Part shown: piece by piece, positions 30,259-38,481 of the stretch
How the letters are laid out: every line of letters starts with the position of its first letter
Numbering within the stretch: position 1 is the stretch's first letter
The notes under the pieces: model-generated
What the model was told of the DNA's origin: nothing
What the model saw: the letters and a program-made list of their open reading frames with translations, nothing else
Databases searched by the model: none
Translations under genes and position numbers: made by a program
DNA from: Streptomyces sp. P9-A2
GTDB taxonomy: Bacteria; Actinomycetota; Actinomycetes; Streptomycetales; Streptomycetaceae
NCBI RefSeq assembly: GCF_036634175.1
Contig: NZ_JAZIFX010000001.1
Location: 7,068,001-7,132,000, forward strand
Length of the DNA: 64,000 nt
Direction: 5' to 3'

Positions 30259-30939
30259 ATGAGTCCCCCCGTCGCGCCCCCGGGCTGGAGTCGCTGGCTC
30301 GTACCGCCCGCCGCTCTCTCAGTCCACCTCTCCATCGGCCAGGCCTACGCGTGGAGCGTGTTCAAGCCGCCGCTCGAGTCCGCGCTCGGCCTCAGCGGCA
30401 CCCAGAGCGCGCTGCCGTTCCAGCTCGGCATCGTGATGCTCGGCCTGTCCGCCGCCTTCGGCGGCACCCTCGTGGAAGGCAAGGGGCCGCGCTGGGCGAT
30501 GACCGTCGCCCTGATCTGCTTCTCCTCCGGCTTCCTGCTCTCCGCCCTCGGCGCGGCCACCGAGCAGTACTGGCTGATCGTCTTCGGCTACGGAGGCGGT
30601 TTCGCGACCGCTCCGGCCTATCTGAAGGACCTCTTCGGCACCTATCAGGTCGGCGCCGTCCACGGGCGGCTGCTCACCGCGTGGTCCACGGCCGGTGTGC
30701 TCGGTCCGCTCATCGTGAACTGGGTCGCCGACCGGCAGGAGGAGGCGGGCCGGCACGGCTCGTCGCTGTACGGACTGTCCTTCATGATCATGATCGGGCT
30801 GCTGGTGGTCGGCTTCGTCGCCAACGAACTCGTCCGTCCCGTGCACCCCCGGCACCACGTGTCCCGCCCCGACGAGACGAAGCCCGACGAGACGAAGGAG
30901 ACCGCCGATGAGCGGCGAGAGCAGCACGAGTCCGCCTGA
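30259..30939 (+). CDS. OxlT-type (oxalate:formate antiporter family) MFS transporter with internal deletion
   Basis: A 226-residue membrane protein. The start (LVPPAALSVHLSIGQAYAWSVF, LPFQLGIVMLGLSAAFGG) and the end (APAYLKDLFGTYQVGAVHGR, LYGLSFMIMIGLLVVGFVANELV) match the two ends of 12-helix OFA-family transporters of about 440 residues. The helix that should open transmembrane segment 4 (YWLIVFGYG) runs straight into a segment from transmembrane segment 10 (GGFATAPAYL), so about 220 residues are missing in frame and six helices remain. Both natural edges contain a GYG/YGGG-like sequence, so microhomology deletion is likely. The small subunit gene overlaps the end. It could be dead, or work as a dimer; I favour dead. 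Confidence 0.8.
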   Translation: MSPPVAPPGWSRWLVPPAALSVHLSIGQAYAWSVFKPPLESALGLSGTQSALPFQLGIVMLGLSAAFGGTLVEGKGPRWAMTVALICFSSGFLLSALGAATEQYWLIVFGYGGGFATAPAYLKDLFGTYQVGAVHGRLLTAWSTAGVLGPLIVNWVADRQEEAGRHGSSLYGLSFMIMIGLLVVGFVANELVRPVHPRHHVSRPDETKPDETKETADERREQHESA

Positions 30940-31063
30940 CGCGGCCGCGGCGGGCCCCGGCCGCCGCGGGCTGATCGTCTTCGCCTGGCTGTGGGTGGGC
31001 GTCCCCCTCGCCTACGGCCTGTACGAACTCGTGAGGAAGGCGACCCAACTGTTCACCGGATGA
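30908..31063 (+). CDS. 51-residue small subunit of the OxlT-type transporter
   Basis: A short protein, MSGESSTSPPDAAAAGPGRR followed by one transmembrane helix (LIVFAWLWVGVPLAYGLYEL) and a basic tail. It matches the MFS transporter small subunit that follows OxlT-like genes in Streptomyces. The ATG lies inside the last 32 bp of the transporter gene in another frame, so translation is coupled. It is intact although its partner is deleted. Confidence 0.75.
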   Translation: MSGESSTSPPDAAAAGPGRRGLIVFAWLWVGVPLAYGLYELVRKATQLFTG

Positions 31064-31254
31064 CGGCCGGCCCCCGGGCGTGCACGTCCGGGCGCACCCG
31101 CGGGACGCGCCGAAGAGCGCCTCCCGGCGTCCGCGGGCCTGACCGAAGCCGACAAGCCCGGCCCTCGAATCCTGTCGTATCACCTGTCGGCGTACCCGCG
31201 GGTCACTGATCAGACTGGTGAATCCCGCAACCGCCACACGAGGGGGACCCATCC

Positions 31255-32202
31255 ATGATCGGCTCGCGCATCGCCGCCGTCGGCCACTACCAGCCCGCCC
31301 GGGTGCTCACCAACGAGGATCTGGCGGGCATGGTCGACACCAGCGACGAGTGGATCACGAGCCGGGTCGGCATCCGCACCCGTCACATCGCGGGCCCGGA
31401 GGAGCCCGTCGACGAACTGGCCGCGCACGCCGCGGCCAAGGCGCTGGCGGCGGCCGGCCGCACTCCCGCCGACATCGACCTGGTGCTGGTCGCCACCTCC
31501 ACCGCGATCGACCGTTCGCCCAACATGGCGGCCAGGGTCGCGGCACGCCTCGGCATTCCCGGCCCCGCCGCGATGGACGTCAACGTGGTGTGCGCCGGGT
31601 TCACCCACGCGCTCGCCACCGCCGACCACGCGGTACGGGCCGGATCCGCGCGCCGCGCGCTGGTGATCGGCGCCGACAAGATGTCCGAGGTCGCCGACTG
31701 GACCGACCGCACCACCTGCGTACTCCTCGGCGACGGGGCGGGCGCCGCGGTCGTCGAGGCGACCGAGACCCCCGAGGAGCCCGGGATCGGGCCCGTGCTG
31801 TGGGGCTCGGTGCCGGAGATGGGCAACGCGGTGCGGATCGAAGGGACGCCGCCGCGGTTCGCGCAGGAGGGCCAGAGCGTGTACCGCTGGGCGACCACGC
31901 GGCTGCCGGCCATCGCCCGCCAGGCCTGCGAGAAGGCGGGGTTCGCGCCGGAGGACCTCGCCGCGGTCGTACTGCACCAGGCCAACCTGCGGATCATCGA
32001 GCCCCTCGCGCTCAAGATCGGCGCGGTCAACGCGGTCGTCGCCCGGGACGTCGTCGACTCGGGAAACACCTCGGCCGCGAGCATCCCGCTCGCCTTCTCC
32101 AAGCTCGTCGAGCGGGGCGAGGTGTCGTCCGGCGACCCGGTCCTGCTGTTCGGCTTCGGCGGAAACCTCTCGTACGCGGGGCAGGTCGTCCGCTGCCCCT
32201 GA
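31255..32202 (+). CDS. Beta-ketoacyl-ACP synthase III family protein (FabH-like)
   Basis: A 315-residue thiolase-fold condensing enzyme. The catalytic triad is intact: Cys in VNVVCAGFTHAL, His in VLHQANLRI, Asn in DSGNTSAASIPLA. The C-terminal loop FGFGGNLSYAGQV corresponds to GFGAGLTW-type ends of FabH. It stands alone on the plus strand, away from fabD/acpP/fabF, so it is a paralogue rather than the housekeeping enzyme. The context between a transporter and a GntR regulator gives no substrate clue. GAGGGGGA is upstream of the ATG. Confidence 0.92.
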   Translation: MIGSRIAAVGHYQPARVLTNEDLAGMVDTSDEWITSRVGIRTRHIAGPEEPVDELAAHAAAKALAAAGRTPADIDLVLVATSTAIDRSPNMAARVAARLGIPGPAAMDVNVVCAGFTHALATADHAVRAGSARRALVIGADKMSEVADWTDRTTCVLLGDGAGAAVVEATETPEEPGIGPVLWGSVPEMGNAVRIEGTPPRFAQEGQSVYRWATTRLPAIARQACEKAGFAPEDLAAVVLHQANLRIIEPLALKIGAVNAVVARDVVDSGNTSAASIPLAFSKLVERGEVSSGDPVLLFGFGGNLSYAGQVVRCP

Positions 32203-32312
32203 CGGCCCCTCGTGTTCCGGCAGCCGCTCGTACCCTGACAACGCCTCGGGCGGAATCCCTCGTACGGGTGTGACGCGGTCGACTCTCCCTCTCCCTGGCA
32301 TCTGCGCGCCGT

Positions 32313-32328
32313 AGACTGTAGACGAAAG
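32313..32328. promoter_or_regulatory. Candidate GntR autoregulatory operator
   Basis: AGACTGTAGACGAAAG keeps about 10 of 14 defined positions of the ATAyTGTnnACArTAT pattern and shares the 9-mer ACTGTAGAC with the site at 30027-30042 (opposite orientation). It lies 72 bp before the GntR start in an otherwise empty 197-bp gap. Confidence 0.5.
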
Positions 32329-32399
32329 ACAATCACTACTGGCGGTGCCGTACGACCGGCCGTGCGGCCGGGCGGGGGCTGCCGAGGAGGGGGACCGCG

Positions 32400-33077
32400 A
32401 TGCTGTCGACCGGACTGCCCCAGGGGGCGGTGCCCAAGCTCGAACGCCCGGGCCCGCTGCGCGACCGTGTCTACGAGGCACTGCTCGAGCTCATCACCAC
32501 CCGCGCTCTGAGGCCCGGCCAGCATCTGGTCGAGAGTGAACTCGCCGGCCACCTCGGCGTCTCCCGGCAGCCCGTGCGCGAGGCGCTCCAGCGGCTGAAC
32601 ACCGAGGGGTGGGTCGATCTGCGCCCCGCCCAGGGCGCGTTCGTGCACGAGCCGACGGAGGCGGAGGCCGACCAGCTCCTCACCGTCCGCACGCTGCTGG
32701 AGGCCGAGGCCGCCAGGCTCGCCGCGCTCAACGCCGACAGCGCGGGCATCGAGGCCCTGGACGAGATCGTGGCGCTGGGTCTGCGGGCCGTCGCCTCCGA
32801 CGACGTGGACGAGGCCGTCGCCCTCAACGCCCGCTTCCACGCCAAGATCATGGAACTGGCCGGCAACGCCGTCCTCGCCGAACTCGCCGCCCAGGTCGGC
32901 CGCCGTGTGCGCTGGTACCACACGCCTGTCGCCCGGCAGCGTGGCGGGAAGTCCTGGGCCGAGCACCGCGATCTCATCACCGCGATCGTGAACCGGGACG
33001 AGCGGCTGGCCGAGCGGCTCATGCGCGAACACACCGAGCACACCCGGCGCTCGTACCTCGAACAGGCGAAGTCCTGA
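32400..33077 (+). CDS. GntR-family regulator, FadR/FCD subfamily
   Basis: A 225-residue regulator. The N-terminal winged helix (LRDRVYEALLELITTRALRP, LAGHLGVSRQPVREALQRL) is followed by the all-helical FCD effector domain (about 95-215). Its metal-site residues include Asp/His in ALNARFHAKI, a His in YHTPVARQ and EHRDLITAI, consistent with binding a carboxylate ligand through a metal. AGGAGGGGG precedes the ATG. I propose that it controls the oxalate and formate genes, because motifs similar to the one in its own promoter region occur upstream of oxc/sucC and of the formate dehydrogenase operon. Confidence 0.9.
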   Translation: MLSTGLPQGAVPKLERPGPLRDRVYEALLELITTRALRPGQHLVESELAGHLGVSRQPVREALQRLNTEGWVDLRPAQGAFVHEPTEAEADQLLTVRTLLEAEAARLAALNADSAGIEALDEIVALGLRAVASDDVDEAVALNARFHAKIMELAGNAVLAELAAQVGRRVRWYHTPVARQRGGKSWAEHRDLITAIVNRDERLAERLMREHTEHTRRSYLEQAKS

Positions 33078-33114
33078 CGGCGGGTACCCGGGGAAGCGGC
33101 TCCGCGCCGGCCCC

Positions 33115-33137
33115 TTTGTCCTGTGAGTGGAAAAAGT
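33115..33137 (+). promoter_or_regulatory. Shared upstream motif, copy 1 (before ROK gene)
   Basis: A 23-bp segment starting TTTGTCCTG and ending AAAAAGT, 124 bp before the ROK start, is 18/23 identical to the segment at 40791-40813 upstream of the large secreted enzyme gene. Both are in the same orientation relative to their genes. A likely promoter follows (TTCCCA, 17-18 bp, TACGTT around 33165-33195). Confidence 0.5.
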
Positions 33138-33261
33138 AGGGGGCAATTCCTGCGCGACTTCTTCCCACCTCCGGCAGCCGCTGCTACGTTCCCTTCGAAA
33201 GCACGCCACACACGTGGCCGGAATCCGGCGCGCAGAGGCCGACCGAGGCGGGGAGGGGTTC

Positions 33262-34452
33262 GTGAGACGCATGACGGCACGGCCCGCGAACGCTCATCAG
33301 GCCCGACTGCTCAGGCTGTTGCGCGACGGCGGACCCAACTCCCGTGCCCAGCTGGGTGACCAGGTCGACCTCTCCCGGTCGAAACTGGCCGTGGAGGTGG
33401 ACCGGCTGCTGGAGACGGAACTCGTCGTGGCCGACGGACTCGCCGCCTCGCGCGGCGGCCGGCGTTCCCACAACATCCGCCTCAACCCGCACCTGCGACT
33501 CCTCGGCGTCGACATCGGCGCGACCTCGGTCGACGTCGCCGTCACCAACGCCGAACTGGAGATCCTCGGACACATCAACCAGCCCACGGACGTACGTGAC
33601 GGACCGGTCGCGGTCTTCGAGCAGGTGCTGTCCATGGCGGCGAAGCTGAAGGCCTCGGGGCTCGCGGAGGGGTTCGACGGCGCCGGTATCGGCGTCCCGG
33701 GCCCGGTCCGCTTCCCCGAGGGCATCCCGGTGGCACCGCCGATCATGCCCGGCTGGGACGGTTTCCCCGTACGGGAGGCGCTCAGCCAGGATCTCGGCTG
33801 CCCGGTCATGGTCGACAACGACGTGAACCTGATGGCGATGGGGGAGCAGCACGCGGGCGTCGCCCGCACCGTCCCCGATTTCCTCTGCGTCAAGATCGGT
33901 ACCGGCATCGGCTGCGGCATTGTCGTCGGCGGGGAGGTCTACCGAGGTACGACGGGCAGCGCCGGCGACATCGGCCACATCCAGGCCGTGCCCGACGGCC
34001 GACCGTGCGCCTGCGGCAACCGGGGCTGCCTGGAAGCCCACTTCAGCGGCGCGGCCCTTGCCCGGGACGCCCTGGAGGCAGCCCAGCAGCAGCTCTCCCC
34101 CGAACTCGCGAGCCGTCTGGAGACGAACGGCACGCTGAGTGCCGCCGACGTCGCCGCCGCGGCCGCCGCGGGGGACGCCACCGCGATCGACCTGATCCGC
34201 GAGGGCGGCAGCCGCACCGGCCAGGTCATCGCCGGCCTGGTCAGCTTCTTCAACCCCGGCCTGGTGGTGATCGGCGGCGGCGTGACCGGTCTCGGCCACA
34301 CCCTGCTCGCCGCCATCCGCACCCAGGTCTACCGTCAGTCGCTGCCTCTGGCGACCGGCAACCTGCCCATCGTCCTGGGGGAGTTGGGTCCCACCGCCGG
34401 AGTCATCGGCGCGGCCCGGCTCATCAGCGACCACCTGTTCTCACCCGCGTAA
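33262..34452 (+). CDS. ROK-family transcriptional regulator
   Basis: A 396-residue sugar-sensing repressor. An N-terminal winged HTH (ARLLRLLRDGGPNSRAQLGD, SRSKLAVEVDRLLE) is fused to the ROK sugar-kinase fold: LLGVDIGATSVDVAVT, GIGVPGPVRF, VDNDVNLMAMGEQ, VKIGTGIGCGIVVGG, the zinc site GHIQAV...CACGNRGCLEAH. The Asp of the kinase active site is conserved in DNDVN. It lies upstream of, and is transcribed toward, the ribose-type ABC importer, which it probably represses until the sugar arrives. I chose the GTG at 33262, with GGAGG 5 nt upstream, over the ATG at 33271. Confidence 0.92.
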   Translation: MRRMTARPANAHQARLLRLLRDGGPNSRAQLGDQVDLSRSKLAVEVDRLLETELVVADGLAASRGGRRSHNIRLNPHLRLLGVDIGATSVDVAVTNAELEILGHINQPTDVRDGPVAVFEQVLSMAAKLKASGLAEGFDGAGIGVPGPVRFPEGIPVAPPIMPGWDGFPVREALSQDLGCPVMVDNDVNLMAMGEQHAGVARTVPDFLCVKIGTGIGCGIVVGGEVYRGTTGSAGDIGHIQAVPDGRPCACGNRGCLEAHFSGAALARDALEAAQQQLSPELASRLETNGTLSAADVAAAAAAGDATAIDLIREGGSRTGQVIAGLVSFFNPGLVVIGGGVTGLGHTLLAAIRTQVYRQSLPLATGNLPIVLGELGPTAGVIGAARLISDHLFSPA

Positions 34453-34803
34453 GCAGCCACCGCTCCACCGCACACAGCAAGTCCGGTTCCACCGTACACA
34501 GCAACGAGTCCGGTTCCACCGCACGCAACAGCTCTGCCCTCCACCACGCAGAGCACCCACCGTTTCCACCGACGGAACAGCGCACCGGCACCACGTACCC
34601 CCGCCCCGCCGCACGTACGGCCCAGTACCACCCGAACCACTCGGAGCCACCCGAACGACCCGCGCCACCCGTTCAGTTCGCGTCCCCCACCGTTCCTGCC
34701 ACACAGCGCCGCACCGTCCTGGCACCCCGGCCTGCCCGAAAACACCTTCCCCGCGAGGGGATCGCCCTGACACCGGCCCGCACGCCCGCCGAGGGGAATC
34801 CGC
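34453..34803 (+). other. 351-bp intergenic region with imperfect direct repeats
   Basis: No gene is supported. The first 120 bp contain repeats of tccggttccaccg followed by a variable cac(a)cagcaa stretch, with the core TTCCACCG at 34487-34494, 34514-34521 and 34564-34571. This unusual sequence lies between the ROK gene and the ABC importer. It may hold the importer promoter and ROK binding sites, but no clear -10/-35 pair could be chosen. Confidence 0.55.
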
Positions 34804-36321
34804 ATGGCACCCGAACCACCGTTGCTCAGCATGTCCGGCATCACCAAGTCCTTCCCCGGCGTCCGGGCCCTGGACGGCGTAGACCTCGACGTCCAGGCCG
34901 GCGAGGTGCACTGCCTGCTCGGCCAGAACGGCGCCGGCAAGTCCACCCTGATCAAGGTGCTGGCCGGCGCCCACCAGCCCGACACGGGCACCATCCGCTG
35001 GCGCGGCGAAGCCGTCACCCTGCGCTCGCCGATCGCCGCCATGCGCCTCGGGATCGCCACCATCTACCAGGAACTCGACCTGGTGGAACACATGACGGTC
35101 GCCGAGAACATCCACCTCGGCCAGGAACCCACCACCGCTGGGTTCGTCGTCCGTCCCAGGACCGCCAGGGAGTCGACGGCCGAGCTGCTGACCCGACTCG
35201 GGCATCCGGAGATCGAACCGGGCCGCGCGGTCGGGGAGTTGTCCGCCGCCCAGCAGCAGATCGTCTCGATGGCGCGGGCGCTCTCGCACGACGTGCGCCT
35301 CATCGTGATGGACGAGCCGTCGGCCGCGCTCGACCCGGACGAGGTCGACAACCTCTTCCGTATCGTCGACGGCCTCACCGCCGACGGCGTCGCCGTCGTC
35401 TACATCTCGCACCGCCTCGAGGAGATCCGGCGCATCGGCGACCGGGTGACCGTGCTCAAGGACGGCCGCGCCGTCGCCGGCGGGCTGCCCGCCAGGTCGA
35501 CGCCCACCCGCGAGGTGGTCGCCCTGATGACGGGCCGTGACGTCGAGTACGTCTTCCCCGGCCGGCCGGTTTCCCCACCCACCGGAGAACCGGTGCTGAC
35601 CGTCGAAAACCTTTCCCGCAAGGGCGAGTTCGCCCCCCTCGACCTCGCACTGCGCCCGGGGGAGATCGTCGGGCTCGCGGGGCTCGTCGGCTCCGGACGC
35701 TCCGAGATCCTGGAGACGGTCTACGGCGCCCGCAAACCGGACTCCGGCCGGGTCCTGGTCGACGGGCGCCCCCTGCGGCCGGGCAGTGTGCGCGCCGCCG
35801 TCCGCGCCGGGATCGGACTCGCCCCCGAGGAACGCAAGGCGCAGGCCCTGCTCATGCTGGAGTCCGTCACCCGCAACGTGTCGCTCTCCGCCATGTCCCG
35901 CTTCTCGCGCGCCGGCTGGATCGACCGCGGCGCCGAGCTGGGCGCGGCCCGCGCGGCCACCCGCGAACTGTCGCTGAGGCCGGACAACCCGGACGTGCCC
36001 GTGCGCACCCTGTCCGGCGGCAACCAGCAGAAGGCCGTGCTCGCCCGCTGGCTGCTGCGCGGCTGCCGGGTACTGCTGCTGGACGAACCCACCCGCGGCG
36101 TCGACGTCGGCGCCCGCGCCGAACTGTACGCGGTCATAAGGCGGTTGGCCGACGAAGGCCTCGCCGTCCTACTCGTCTCCAGCGAGGTGCCCGAGGTACT
36201 CGGCCTCGCCGACCGCGTCCTGGTGCTCCGGGAGGGTGACGTCGTCCACACGGCACCCGCCTCGGAACTCGACGAACACCGTGTACTCGACCTGGTCATG
36301 GAAGGAAGCCCGGCGTCATGA
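34804..36321 (+). CDS. Ribose-type sugar ABC importer, ATP-binding protein
   Basis: A 505-residue tandem ATPase of the RbsA/XylG class, the cytoplasmic motor of a CUT2 sugar importer. The first domain has Walker A GQNGAGKST, Q-loop YQELDLVEHM, signature LSAAQQQIVSMARAL and Walker B LIVMDEPSAAL. The second has GLVGSGRSE in place of a strict Walker A, signature SGGNQQKAVLARWL and LLLDEPTRGVD. Such asymmetry is normal for the family. The stop overlaps the permease start by ATGA. The substrate is probably a monosaccharide or cyclitol; importers of this class also take up inositols. Confidence 0.95.
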   Translation: MAPEPPLLSMSGITKSFPGVRALDGVDLDVQAGEVHCLLGQNGAGKSTLIKVLAGAHQPDTGTIRWRGEAVTLRSPIAAMRLGIATIYQELDLVEHMTVAENIHLGQEPTTAGFVVRPRTARESTAELLTRLGHPEIEPGRAVGELSAAQQQIVSMARALSHDVRLIVMDEPSAALDPDEVDNLFRIVDGLTADGVAVVYISHRLEEIRRIGDRVTVLKDGRAVAGGLPARSTPTREVVALMTGRDVEYVFPGRPVSPPTGEPVLTVENLSRKGEFAPLDLALRPGEIVGLAGLVGSGRSEILETVYGARKPDSGRVLVDGRPLRPGSVRAAVRAGIGLAPEERKAQALLMLESVTRNVSLSAMSRFSRAGWIDRGAELGAARAATRELSLRPDNPDVPVRTLSGGNQQKAVLARWLLRGCRVLLLDEPTRGVDVGARAELYAVIRRLADEGLAVLLVSSEVPEVLGLADRVLVLREGDVVHTAPASELDEHRVLDLVMEGSPAS

Positions 36322-37337
36322 CGCAGCCCGTCTCCCCGCCGCGGGACAGCACCGACAAGGTGCCGCCGGCCGGCCCCCCGCCCGCCTGGCGCACCGTGCT
36401 GTTCCGCGCCGACGTCCGCACGCTGTCCCTGCTCGGCGTCCTCGCCGCACTCCTCCTCATCGGCGGCGTCACCAAACCCGACGAGTTCCTGGACACCCGC
36501 AACCTCCAGCTCGTCCTCACCCAGGCCTCCGTCATCGGCGTCGTCACCGTCGGTATGACCTTCGTCATCACCTCCGGCGGCATCGACCTGTCGGTCGGCG
36601 CGATCGTCGCCCTGTCCTCGGTGTGGGCGACCACGGTGGCCACCCAGGAGTTCGGGTTCGCCGGCATCCTGTTCACCGCCGTCCTCGTCGGCGTCGGCTG
36701 CGGTCTGGTCAACGGGGTGCTGATCGCGTACGGCGGGATGGTCCCGTTCATCGCGACGCTCGCCATGCTCGCCTCGGCCCGCGGCCTCGCCCTGCAGATC
36801 ACCGACGGGCGGACCCAGGTCGTCACCATCGACAGCGTTCTCGACCTCGGCGAACGCGACGCCTACGTCCTCGGCATCCCGCCCCTGGTCCTGGTGTTCG
36901 CGGCGGTCACCGCCATCGGCTGGCTGGTCCTCAACCGGACCACCTTCGGGCGCCGTACCGTCGCCGTCGGCGGCAACGCGGAGGCGGCCCGGCTCGCCGG
37001 CATCGACGTCCGCCGCCAACGCCTCTACCTGTACCTGCTGTCGGGACTGTGCTGCGGCATCGCCGCCTTCCTGCTGATCGTTCTGGCCGGCTCCGGCCAG
37101 AACACCAACGGCAACCTCTACGAGCTCGACGCCATCGCCGCCGCGATCATCGGCGGCACCCTGCTCACCGGAGGCCGCGGCACCATCGTCGGCTCCGTGC
37201 TGGGCGTCCTGATCTTCACCACGATCACGAACATCTTCGCCCTGAACAACCTGCAGAGCGACGTCCAGCAGATCGCCAAGGGCGCGATCATCGTCGCCGC
37301 CGTGCTGGTCCAGCGCCGTACCGCGAGCACGACCTGA
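36318..37337 (+). CDS. Ribose-type sugar ABC importer, permease
   Basis: A 339-residue inner-membrane protein of the RbsC family with about ten helices. Family marks: GMTFVITSGGIDLSVGAIVAL, the strongly conserved loop GGNAEAARLAGIDV (contact with the ATPase), and AAAIIGGTLLTGGRGTIVGSVLGV. The ATG overlaps the ATPase stop. Only one permease gene is present, so the channel should be a homodimer. Confidence 0.95.
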   Translation: MTQPVSPPRDSTDKVPPAGPPPAWRTVLFRADVRTLSLLGVLAALLLIGGVTKPDEFLDTRNLQLVLTQASVIGVVTVGMTFVITSGGIDLSVGAIVALSSVWATTVATQEFGFAGILFTAVLVGVGCGLVNGVLIAYGGMVPFIATLAMLASARGLALQITDGRTQVVTIDSVLDLGERDAYVLGIPPLVLVFAAVTAIGWLVLNRTTFGRRTVAVGGNAEAARLAGIDVRRQRLYLYLLSGLCCGIAAFLLIVLAGSGQNTNGNLYELDAIAAAIIGGTLLTGGRGTIVGSVLGVLIFTTITNIFALNNLQSDVQQIAKGAIIVAAVLVQRRTASTT

Positions 37338-37354
37338 CGAAAGGGTTCACCGCC

Positions 37355-38401
37355 ATGCCAGAGACGCCTTCCACAAGCCGCAGAGGGCTGCTCTTCGGAG
37401 CCGCCGCCGTGTCCGCCGGAGTCCTCGTCACCGGCTGTACCAGCAACGAGCCGAGCGACGCCGAACCGGCCGCCAGCGACCGGCCGGCCGCCGACGACAA
37501 GCCCGGCAAGCCGGTCACCATCGGCTTCGCGGGACCGCAGGCCGACCACGGCTGGCTCAACGCCATCAACGACAACGCCGAGAAGCGCGCCAAGACGTAC
37601 TCGGACGTCACCATGGAGATCACCGAGGGCTCCAACGACACCGCCCAGCAGATCGGCCAGATCGAGACCCTCATCAACAAGAAGGTCGACGTCCTGGTGG
37701 TGCTCCCCGCCGACGGCAAGGCGCTCACCCAGGTCGGGCTCAAGGCGATGCGCGCCGGCATCCCCGTCGTCAACCTCGACCGCGTTTTCAACTCCCCGCA
37801 GGCGTACCGCTGCTGGATCGGCGGCGACAACTACGGCATGGGCCTGAACGCCGGGCACTACATCGGCGAGAAGCTCAAGGACACCCCCGACGCACGCGTC
37901 ATCGAACTGGCCGGCCTGGACAACCTCGAGCTCACCAAGCAGCGCACCCAGGGCTTCGACGACGCGCTGAAGAACTACCCCAACATCAAGAAGGTGGCCC
38001 GCCAGGCCGCCGACTTCACCGTCGAGTCCGGCCAGGCCAAGATGGCCCAACTCCTCCAGGCCCAGTCGAAGTTCGACGCATTGTGGAACCACGACGACGA
38101 CCAGGGCGTGGGCGCGCTGCGCGCCATCGAACAGGCCGGGCGCGACGACTTCCTCATGGTCGGCGGCGCGGGCGCGCTCTCCGCCTTCCAGGCCATCAAG
38201 GCGGACAACGGCGTCCTGAAGGCGACCGTGCTCTACCCGCCGTCGATGGCCGCCTCCGCGATCGACCTCGCCCGCGCCCTCGGCCAGGGCAAGGGCGTCG
38301 GAGGCCTCGCCGAGTTCGAGATCCCCACCTCGCTGACCTGCTACTCGGCCGTCGTCGACAAGGAGAACGTCGACCAGTACATGTCCACCGGCTTCAAGTG
38401 A
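37355..38401 (+). CDS. Sugar ABC importer, substrate-binding lipoprotein
   Basis: A 348-residue periplasmic-binding protein (Peripla_BP_4 type) anchored in the outer leaflet. The N-terminus has a twin-arginine-like SRRGLLFGAA, a hydrophobic stretch and the lipobox LVTGC (Cys near residue 26). The mature domain has TIGFAGPQADHGWLNAIND, NKKVDVLVVLPADGK, IPVVNLDRVF and LWNHDDDQGVGALRAIEQAG. It starts 17 bp after the permease gene. A hairpin immediately after the stop probably stabilises this part of the transcript, as is common for binding-protein genes. Confidence 0.93.
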   Translation: MPETPSTSRRGLLFGAAAVSAGVLVTGCTSNEPSDAEPAASDRPAADDKPGKPVTIGFAGPQADHGWLNAINDNAEKRAKTYSDVTMEITEGSNDTAQQIGQIETLINKKVDVLVVLPADGKALTQVGLKAMRAGIPVVNLDRVFNSPQAYRCWIGGDNYGMGLNAGHYIGEKLKDTPDARVIELAGLDNLELTKQRTQGFDDALKNYPNIKKVARQAADFTVESGQAKMAQLLQAQSKFDALWNHDDDQGVGALRAIEQAGRDDFLMVGGAGALSAFQAIKADNGVLKATVLYPPSMAASAIDLARALGQGKGVGGLAEFEIPTSLTCYSAVVDKENVDQYMSTGFK

Positions 38402-38405
38402 CGGA

Positions 38406-38444
38406 GCCCCGCCCCACGGGCCTGGCCGGCCCACCGGGCGGGGC
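38406..38444 (+). terminator. Stem-loop after the binding-protein gene
   Basis: GCCCCGCCC (38406-38414) pairs with GGGCGGGGC (38436-38444), and GGGCC/GGCCC pair inside. It lies 4 bp beyond the stop and before the oxidoreductase gene. It likely acts as a processing or partial termination signal rather than a full stop. Confidence 0.65.
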
Positions 38445-38481
38445 CACCCCCGCCCGCCACGACGACGAGGAGGACATCCGT

